Positions 5,977 to 9,861 of a stretch of DNA of 9,861 nt are shown piece by piece. The notes beneath the pieces were generated by a model. It saw nothing but the letters and a program-made list of their open reading frames with translations, did not search any database and was not told where the DNA came from. The stretch's first letter is position 1; each line of letters opens with the position of its first letter. This DNA is from Spirochaetaceae bacterium (GTDB taxonomy: Bacteria; Spirochaetota; Spirochaetia; Treponematales; Breznakiellaceae): positions 1 through 9,861 of the forward strand of contig JAITNZ010000039.1 of NCBI GenBank assembly GCA_031290205.1, read 5' to 3'. The position numbers and the translations under genes were made by a program.

Positions 5977-6735
5977 ATGAAACGGCATATTTTTAGTCCG
6001 CCACAGGCGCTTTCAACCTTGCCCTTGATAACAGAAGGGCGATTCGTTCTCTGCTGTTTGCGGCAGGGCTTTTTTACTTTTTTACTTTTTTTTCTGTTGA
6101 TTACGGGGAGCAGGGCGGCGCTCTTTTCGGCGGAAAATCCTGGCGGGCTTCTGCGGAACGAGATTGAGATGATTCGGACGGCGCTTGCAAGACGGGATGC
6201 GTCTGCGGAAGAAAAACACGCTAACTATGCCCGTTTGGGGCGGCTTCTCCAGCTTTGCGGTGATACCGAAGGCGCCGCCGCCGCCTGGCAGGAAGCCGCT
6301 TATGCGGTAAACGGCAAGCGCGACGATAGAGCGCTGCTTGAAAGCGCCGCCTGCTTTATGGCGATGGGAGAATGGGAGAAAGCGGACGCGGGCATCAAAA
6401 TGGTGCTGCTGACTGTCCGTGCCAGAAATGATGTATTCTTAAAAGCCCGCTATCTTGCCGCTCTGATAGAAACATTCCGCAATGCGAATGAATCCATTCT
6501 CTTTTCGCTTGCCGGCGACCCCGATTACCACGCCGAGCGTCCCGCAATCCTCCTTACACTGTGGAAACTCAGCGGCAAAGATGAATACCGGGCGCGGCTC
6601 CTTGCCGAATATCCGGAAAGCCCCGAATCCTGCGCTGTGCATGCCGAAAAATCAGGAAAAAACGCGGTTACCGATGCCTCTTCATCACAGTGGTTTTTAT
6701 ACCCAGGCAGGGAAAACATCATTATAGACCCATGA
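5977..6735 (+). CDS. Secreted or membrane-anchored TPR-like protein of unknown function
   Basis: A 252-residue product if the ATG at 5977 is used. It has a strong hydrophobic segment (31-43, GFFTFLLFFLLIT) followed by SRAALFSAE, which looks like a signal peptide or anchor with an unusually long 30-residue N-region. A TTG at 6058 would give a more normal signal peptide (R-Q, then the core). No start has a clear ribosome binding site, so the start is uncertain; the frame is open back to a TTG at 5932. The body is helical and TPR-like: HANYARLGRLLQLCGDTEGAAAAWQEAA (81-108) and ALLESAACFMAMGEWEKADAGIK (119-141). The protein ends abruptly after SSSQWFLYPGREN. This could be the stump of a lost C-terminal domain. 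It lies 76 nt after hisG and may be read through from it. It ends 27 nt from the convergent PEGA gene. Confidence 0.65.
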   Translation: MKRHIFSPPQALSTLPLITEGRFVLCCLRQGFFTFLLFFLLITGSRAALFSAENPGGLLRNEIEMIRTALARRDASAEEKHANYARLGRLLQLCGDTEGAAAAWQEAAYAVNGKRDDRALLESAACFMAMGEWEKADAGIKMVLLTVRARNDVFLKARYLAALIETFRNANESILFSLAGDPDYHAERPAILLTLWKLSGKDEYRARLLAEYPESPESCAVHAEKSGKNAVTDASSSQWFLYPGRENIIIDP

Positions 6736-6762
6736 TCTTGAGCATAGGCGCCCCGTGCCGCC

Positions 6763-8613
6763 TTAGAAGATGAAGCCTGCGGTGATGCCGAACGAGAAGC
6801 GGGCGTCTGTTTCTACGATTTTGCAATTTGCGAGAGCGCCGAAGACGAAGTTTGAGGGGGGGGGGTAGAGGTGTACCTCGGCGCTTATGCTGAGGGGAGG
6901 CGGGGTCGTGAAAGCGCAGAGGGCGCGCAACGAAAGACCGGCAACGACCCATGCATGATGGAAAAGGATGCCGCCTGCAAGGTCGAGCCGGGGGGCGGGT
7001 TCGGCAGGGTAGCCGTCTTTGCCCGTCCAGAGGAGGGCGGGCGAGAAAAGAAGCGCGAATCCTGCGGGGAGTTCCCACGAAAATGCTGAATTGAGGCTGA
7101 CGCCGGCGGACAAACCCGCTTCGGTGTCGCTTGCGCCGTTTATCCAGCCGTAGGACACGCCGAGGGCAATGCCGGGGATGGCGGCGGCGGTGCCTGAGGC
7201 ACTGCGGCGGAGTTCTTTTTTTGCCGAAAGCGCCGCACCGATAAGCGCTTTTTGGTGGGAATCGGCGAATTGCGGCGTTATGTTCACCGCGCCGGCAATT
7301 TCGAGAGAGCTGAGGGGGGCAAAGCGGGCGGCGAAGGAGAACGGCAGCGAGGAAAACGCCGTCTCGCCGGCGGAAAATTGCCCGGCTAAGAGCGCGCCCT
7401 CAAACTGAAACGAGCCCTCCGGCAGTGTCCGCGTGAATTCGGCATGAGCTAAACCGGACTTAGCCCGCTGAATAGAAAGCGGGAATATCTCCGCACGGGA
7501 ATCGACGCGAACCATCAGCTCGCCCCAGCGGCTTTTGCTGTCGGCGTCATCATCGGGGGCGGCGGCGGTATCATCGGGGGGGCGCAGTTCAAGCTTGAGC
7601 CGGTAGATGCCGTCGGGTGTTTTGTCCCCAGCGCCCCCACCTTCGCCGGTTTTACCCGCCCAGACGGCTTTTTGGTTCCGCCTCGTAAACGCCGCAGCAG
7701 GGTCGCGCCCGCCGTCGCCCTCGTCATAAACATCATCCGTAAAGATGAGCGCGCCATCCTCAGCATAGACGCTCAGCGTGGCGAAACCGGGGGCGGAGAC
7801 GGCAAAGTTCAGCGTTAAAACGCCGAGATTGCCCTCGTTGCGGGGGTTAAAGACGCTCCGGTTCGCCTTGAGCGTTTCCAGACGGAGCGTTGCCGGCTGG
7901 AGGGTAAATTGCAGATCGAGGCTCCGCCCTTTTTCGATATGGACGCTCTTGCGGGTCTCTTCATAGCCAAAGAGCCGCACGAACACCGTCCGTTGCCCTT
8001 CGGGCAGGAGCAGGACGAGCCCTGCCGAATCCGCCGAATAAGGATAGAGCGTGTTATCAACAAATATTTCGAGGCTAAGCGCGCCATCTGCGGGCAACGG
8101 CTTTTCCGTTCCACCGTCGAGCAGCTTAAGGCGGAGCTGCCCCCGCGCGGGCGTCAAGTCGATAAGCAGGTTCAACCGTCCGCTTGCGGGGAAGCTGAGG
8201 CGGCGCTCCCAGTTTTCGTAGTAGTCCTTGGTGATGAGGATCGTGTGCGTTCCCGGCGCGAGGTCGCCAGCGAAAAGCGGCGTCCTTCCCCGCTCAAGCC
8301 CGTCGATGAACACTTTTGCCTCGGCAGGGTGTGTTTCGACAAAAAAGCCCCCGCCGGCGACTTGTTCGATGATAGTCTCGCCCCATGCAGCGCTCAGGGA
8401 AATGCTGAACAGGAGCAGGATGAGGATGAAGAGGGGTTTTGTTTTTGGGGGGGTGATTTGAAATCTTACTTGTCTCCCCGTGAGATTTCTCGGTAGAACC
8501 AGAGACGTGCAAATTGGAGCCCCTATACCCCATCCCCCATCCCCCATCCCCCTTCTTATCCCCGTGAGATTTCTCGGTAGTATCAGCGACTGACGAAGCA
8601 ATATCTTCCCCAT
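6763..8613 (-). CDS. PEGA-domain protein with FlgD-Ig-like and beta-barrel-like regions
   Basis: A 616-residue predicted exported protein; its function is not known. A signal peptide lies at about 57-78 (KTKPLFILILLLFSISLSAA), preceded by an odd 56-residue N-terminal extension. Residues about 88-155 form a PEGA domain (FFVETHPAEAKVFIDGLERG, then APGTHTILITKDYY). The middle (about 240-345) resembles a FlgD-type Ig fold, with VWAGKTGEGG and the closing PDGIYRLKLEL. From about 370 onward, alternating hydrophobic strands rich in Gly and aromatics end in terminal Phe (FSFGITAGFIF), the hallmark of a beta-barrel outer membrane protein. The ATG at 8613 lies 5 nt after the ilvN stop, with AGGGGAG immediately adjacent, too close for an ideal site. 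The only other in-frame ATG is at 8547, within a G-rich repeat. A C10 tract is near the 3' end. No terminator was seen after it. Confidence 0.75.
   Translation of the reverse strand: MGKILLRQSLILPRNLTGIRRGMGDGGWGIGAPICTSLVLPRNLTGRQVRFQITPPKTKPLFILILLLFSISLSAAWGETIIEQVAGGGFFVETHPAEAKVFIDGLERGRTPLFAGDLAPGTHTILITKDYYENWERRLSFPASGRLNLLIDLTPARGQLRLKLLDGGTEKPLPADGALSLEIFVDNTLYPYSADSAGLVLLLPEGQRTVFVRLFGYEETRKSVHIEKGRSLDLQFTLQPATLRLETLKANRSVFNPRNEGNLGVLTLNFAVSAPGFATLSVYAEDGALIFTDDVYDEGDGGRDPAAAFTRRNQKAVWAGKTGEGGGAGDKTPDGIYRLKLELRPPDDTAAAPDDDADSKSRWGELMVRVDSRAEIFPLSIQRAKSGLAHAEFTRTLPEGSFQFEGALLAGQFSAGETAFSSLPFSFAARFAPLSSLEIAGAVNITPQFADSHQKALIGAALSAKKELRRSASGTAAAIPGIALGVSYGWINGASDTEAGLSAGVSLNSAFSWELPAGFALLFSPALLWTGKDGYPAEPAPRLDLAGGILFHHAWVVAGLSLRALCAFTTPPPLSISAEVHLYPPPSNFVFGALANCKIVETDARFSFGITAGFIF
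6856..6865 (-). repeat. Homopolymer of ten C in the PEGA-protein gene
   Basis: On the coding strand an uninterrupted C10 encodes the end of Y583 and P584-P586, with 30 codons left. With C10 the protein ends in GFIF. One extra C would give an Arg-rich tail that ends near 6722. One C fewer would bring a stop after about 13 further codons (QTSSSALSQIAKS). Both lose the terminal beta-strand. Tracts of this length are prone to slippage during replication. Confidence 0.85.
8447..8453 (-). repeat. C7 tract just before the PEGA-protein signal peptide
   Basis: Seven C on the coding strand encode part of I-T-P-P-K at residues 53-57, directly upstream of the signal peptide. A length change would disconnect all upstream starts from the rest of the frame. 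It is shorter than the C10 tract, and similar G7/G8 runs occur in the housekeeping gene pfp, so instability is only a possibility. Confidence 0.5.
8476..8580 (-). repeat. Repeat-flanked G-rich element inside the PEGA-gene 5' end
   Basis: An identical 21-bp sequence occurs in direct orientation at 8476-8496 and 8560-8580, 84 bp apart. It contains the imperfect palindrome CCGTGAGATTTCTCGG. Both copies lie in the same reading frame and encode LPRNLTG (residues 12-18 and 40-46). Between them, on the coding strand, lie three GGGGGAT heptamers and two further G4 runs (8520-8552). The arrangement looks like a small interspersed palindromic element, duplicated or inserted between a coupled start codon and the signal peptide. 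Confidence 0.65.
8520..8552 (-). repeat. GGGGGAT heptanucleotide repeat with G-quadruplex potential
   Basis: The coding strand reads GGGGG-AT-GGGGG-AT-GGGGG-AT-GGGG-TATA-GGGG. This gives five G-runs of four or five, with loops of 2-4 nt, a very strong quadruplex pattern in DNA and mRNA. Because the unit is 7 nt long, each junction is an ATG in a different frame. The first (8547-8545) is in frame with the PEGA protein. A change of one unit would alter which start is in frame. Confidence 0.7.
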
Positions 8614-8618
8614 CTCCC

Positions 8619-9113
8619 CTAAATCGAAAGGGCTTTGGGTCCCCGCTCGAGAGCAACGGCGCCGGTGCGTGCCATTTCGAGGATGCCGTAGGGGCGCAGC
8701 AATTCGAGAAGCCCGTCCATTTTTTCGGAGCCGCCGGTTGCCTCAATCGTGATCGTCGAGGGCGATATGTCGATGACGCGTGAACGGAAAATCGCCGCGA
8801 CTTCGACAAGCGCAGGACGGCTTTTTTCGTCGGCTTTGATTTTAACGAGCATGATTTCGCGGCGTATCGTTTTACCGCCGTCGAGTTCTTCAATAGCAAG
8901 TACATCGACGAGTTTGCCCAGTTGTTTGATGATCTGCTCGAGCACGGCGTCCTCGCCTGTGACAACGATGGTCATGCGCGAGACGGCGGCATCTTCGGTA
9001 GCGCCGACGGTGAGGCTGTCGATGTTGAACCCTCTGCGGCTAAAAAGTCCCGAAACGCGGCTTAAAGTTCCCGCCCGATTTTCCACCAACACCGCCAAAA
9101 CATGGGTTTTCAT
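8619..9113 (-). CDS. ilvN: Acetolactate synthase small (regulatory) subunit
   Basis: Regulatory subunit of acetolactate (acetohydroxyacid) synthase, the first common step of valine, leucine and isoleucine synthesis. It activates the IlvB-type catalytic subunit and carries the valine feedback site. The 164 residues equal the usual IlvN/IlvH size. The N-terminal ACT domain (4-75) shows ENRAGTLSRVSGLFSRRGFNIDSLTVG (11-37) and SRMTIVV (45-51), then QLGKLVDVL (64-72) and REIMLVKI (85-92). The C-terminal half shows RSRVIDISPSTITIEATG (110-127) and MARTGAVALERG (147-158). The ATG at 9113 matches the family N-terminus and has GGAGG 11 nt upstream. A TTG at 9122 would add three residues but lies too near that site. 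ilvB, usually just upstream, is missing: a TSCPD gene lies there instead. The PEGA gene follows 5 nt downstream. Confidence 0.95.
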   Translation of the reverse strand: MKTHVLAVLVENRAGTLSRVSGLFSRRGFNIDSLTVGATEDAAVSRMTIVVTGEDAVLEQIIKQLGKLVDVLAIEELDGGKTIRREIMLVKIKADEKSRPALVEVAAIFRSRVIDISPSTITIEATGGSEKMDGLLELLRPYGILEMARTGAVALERGPKALSI

Positions 9114-9132
9114 CTCAATCAATCCCTCCCCG

Positions 9133-9145
9133 CCGCCACAGGCGG
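9133..9145 (-). promoter_or_regulatory. GC hairpin in the ilvN leader next to the ribosome binding site
   Basis: CCGCC and GGCGG (9133-9137 with 9141-9145) form a 5-bp stem with a 3-nt loop. It sits directly upstream of GGGGAGGG (9131-9124), the ilvN ribosome binding region. It could influence translation or be a short palindromic repeat; no T-run follows. Confidence 0.35.
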
Positions 9146-9174
9146 TTCCAGCCCATGATAACGGCGCTCGCAGT

Positions 9175-9197
9175 CCAAACTGCCTAAGCAGGTTTGG
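9175..9197 (-). promoter_or_regulatory. Hairpin in the ilvN leader
   Basis: On the - strand CCAAA-C-CTGC pairs with GCAG-TTTGG, nine base pairs with a single bulged C and a TTAG loop. It falls about 15-40 nt after the predicted transcription start. There is no T-run, and the leader has no run of Leu, Val or Ile codons, so classical attenuation is not supported. Confidence 0.4.
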
Positions 9198-9218
9198 GGC
9201 TGCCTTCAGTCTGCTACG

Positions 9219-9461
9219 TTATTGTAGCGCAAGTTCGATAGCGTGAGCAAGCTGGTCGCCGCATGACGTGGGTTTACGCCCGCAACTGATTCCCTTCAGC
9301 TTTGCGATGCATTCCGCTGCGTCCATGCCGTCGACAAGCTTGCCGATAGCCTTCAAATTGCCATTACAGCCGCCTTCAAATACTACATCACGAACCTTGC
9401 CGTCCTTGATGTCAAAGTGAATCTCGCTAGAACAAGTTCCGCTTGTTTCATACTGATACAT
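9219..9461 (-). CDS. Stand-alone TSCPD-domain protein
   Basis: An 80-residue protein made up of a single TSCPD domain. This domain otherwise ends class II (B12-dependent) ribonucleotide reductases, where its cysteines are thought to bind metal; short free-standing forms are of unknown function. Visible features are YETSGTCSSEI (4-14, Cys10), VVFEGGCNGNLKAIGKLVDGM (26-46, Cys32), ISCGRKPTSCGDQLAHAI (58-75, Cys60 and Cys67) and one more Cys51. In the named motif the usual Pro-Asp after TSC is Gly-Asp here, a common variant. The ATG at 9461 has AGGAGA 7 nt upstream. No reductase gene is in the window. It may bind a metal or assist a separately encoded reductase; that is inference. Confidence 0.8.
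   Translation of the reverse strand: MYQYETSGTCSSEIHFDIKDGKVRDVVFEGGCNGNLKAIGKLVDGMDAAECIAKLKGISCGRKPTSCGDQLAHAIELALQ
9221..9250 (-). promoter_or_regulatory. Sigma70-type promoter for ilvN, inside the TSCPD gene
   Basis: On the - strand TTGCTC (9250-9245) and TACAAT (9226-9221) are 18 nt apart and match the consensus well. The promoter overlaps the last codons of the TSCPD gene. Transcription would begin near 9213, leaving a leader of about 100 nt before the ilvN ATG. This suggests that ilvN and the PEGA gene form their own unit. Confidence 0.5.
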
Positions 9462-9620
9462 GTGTGTGTCTCCTATTTATTGGATTATGGATTTTTACTT
9501 CGGCGTATCAGTATTTTCCAAGTAGCATACTTAATAGTTCAAATAAAAACTCCATCATCCATCATCCTACTACAAGCAAGCTACTAAAAAAACATGCCGC
9601 CGTCAATGGGCAGCGATTAC

Positions 9621-9652
9621 GAATCCAACCACGAACAGCACAAACGAAGACG
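9621..9652 (-). repeat. Interspersed TTCGTG repeat, copy 2 (inverted)
   Basis: On the - strand this reads CGTCTTCGTTTGTGCTGTTCGTGGTTGGATTC when split as CGTCTTCGTTTGTG plus CTGTTCGTGG plus TTGGATTC. Compared with 2281-2322 it lacks one 9-nt unit and has a few substitutions. It directly abuts the T-run of a - strand terminator. Confidence 0.5.
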
Positions 9653-9689
9653 AAAAAAGAAAAAAAATCCCCGTCGCAGAGGGGCGGGG
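9653..9689 (-). terminator. Intrinsic terminator for a - strand transcript
   Basis: On the - strand CCCCG (9689-9685) pairs with CGGGG (9673-9669) over an 11-nt loop, with an alternative inner CCCC/GGGG pairing. ATTTTTTTTCTTTTTTC follows, the classic T-run. It would end transcription arriving from beyond the right edge or from the hairpin region at 9700-9861. It also insulates the TSCPD gene. Confidence 0.6.
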
Positions 9690-9752
9690 TATGGGTGCAA
9701 TTTATTTTTCGGGGTAAATTCTAAAGTGATACCTATAAAGCAAACGGGGGGT

Positions 9753-9777
9753 CTGGGGGGGCACCTCGCCCCCCCAG
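9753..9777. repeat. Very GC-rich hairpin
   Basis: CTGGGGGGG (9753-9761) pairs perfectly with CCCCCCCAG (9769-9777) around a 7-nt loop. No T-run follows on either strand. Together with the G6 run at 9746-9751 it resembles the GC-rich palindromes scattered between genes in many genomes. Confidence 0.6.
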
Positions 9778-9794
9778 CGGGGCGTTGCGGCGCA

Positions 9795-9818
9795 CAGGCT
9801 CACCTAAAGGTGAACCTG
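9795..9818 (-). repeat. Second right-end hairpin
   Basis: A 10-bp stem pairs 9795-9804 with 9809-9818 around a 4-nt loop. The single irregular pair is C-A on the + strand but G-U on the - strand, so RNA made from the - strand would fold better. Flanking GTTGC (9784-9788) and GCAAC (9818-9822) could extend the stem if a bulge is allowed. Confidence 0.45.
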
Positions 9819-9861
9819 CAACATCGCTTGGTGTTAGTGTAACCTGCGCCACGCCTCTACG

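Larger units (their letters stand above)
9462..9861. other. Gene-free right end with hairpins, terminator and repeat
   Basis: I see no credible gene in these 400 nt. From left to right they hold the TSCPD ribosome binding site (9469-9474, - strand), a tandem ATCATCC (about 9554-9568), the TTCGTG-type repeat (9621-9652), a - strand terminator (9653-9689), an A/T-rich stretch and two hairpins (9753-9777, 9795-9818). The - strand order of two hairpins followed by a terminator would fit the end of an unseen transcript or a small RNA. Confidence 0.5.

Noticed and set aside
7909..8496. 195-codon open frame on the + strand, opposite the PEGA gene
   Set aside because: It is antisense to a clear signal peptide and PEGA domain, with no recognisable motif; GC-rich third positions of the real gene keep the opposite frame open.
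8294..8965. 223-codon - strand frame spanning the ilvN/PEGA junction
   Set aside because: It is out of frame with two well-supported genes and has a Ser/Arg/Pro-rich composition typical of a shadow frame.
9114..9213. Branched-chain amino acid attenuator before ilvN
   Set aside because: The short leader peptide has only one Leu and one Ile, and no terminator hairpin with a T-run is present.

Overview
The window looks like spirochaete DNA, most likely a gut-type Treponema. This is inferred from recognisable proteins, not from a database search: a PPi-dependent phosphofructokinase of the long type used by spirochaetes, a treponeme-style Lcl_C/DUF1566 lipoprotein, a PEGA-domain outer-membrane-like protein, and G/C-tract-rich intergenic DNA. 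No complete transposase, integrase, tRNA, rRNA or CRISPR array was seen.

Layout. Bases 1-237 are a non-coding leader with tandem hairpins upstream of a lipoprotein gene (238-798, +). Bases 799-1151 carry no gene, only small inverted and direct repeats. A J-domain protein (1152-1928, -) follows, overlapped at its 5' end by a 53-codon ORF with a signal-peptide-like sequence. A divergent intergenic region holds a TTCGTG repeat and a good sigma70-type promoter for a tight + strand cluster: pfp (2417-4075), corA (4072-5040) and hisG (5031-5900). The first two genes overlap by 4 nt and the next two by 10 nt. A secreted TPR-like protein (5977-6735, +) follows. It converges on a long - strand gene for a PEGA/FlgD-Ig/beta-barrel protein (6763-8613), which lies 5 nt downstream of ilvN (8619-9113, -). 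A promoter for ilvN sits inside the 3' end of a TSCPD-domain gene (9219-9461, -). The right 400 bases are gene-free, with hairpins, a - strand terminator and a second TTCGTG-type repeat.

How the genes work together. pfp gives PPi-linked glycolysis, corA divalent-cation (Mg2+) uptake and hisG the committed step of histidine synthesis. Their overlaps imply co-transcription and coupled translation rather than one pathway. ilvN is the regulatory subunit of acetolactate synthase, but its catalytic partner ilvB is not in the window. The PEGA protein probably faces the outer membrane or periplasm.

The most interesting signals are in the PEGA gene. It has a C10 homopolymer 30 codons from its end, which would switch the last beta-strand on or off. 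At its 5' end a repeat-flanked heptanucleotide tract puts ATG in all three frames, can form a G-quadruplex, and separates the only available starts from the signal peptide. No clear new defence or mobile system was found. The other observations are small and are labelled as such.
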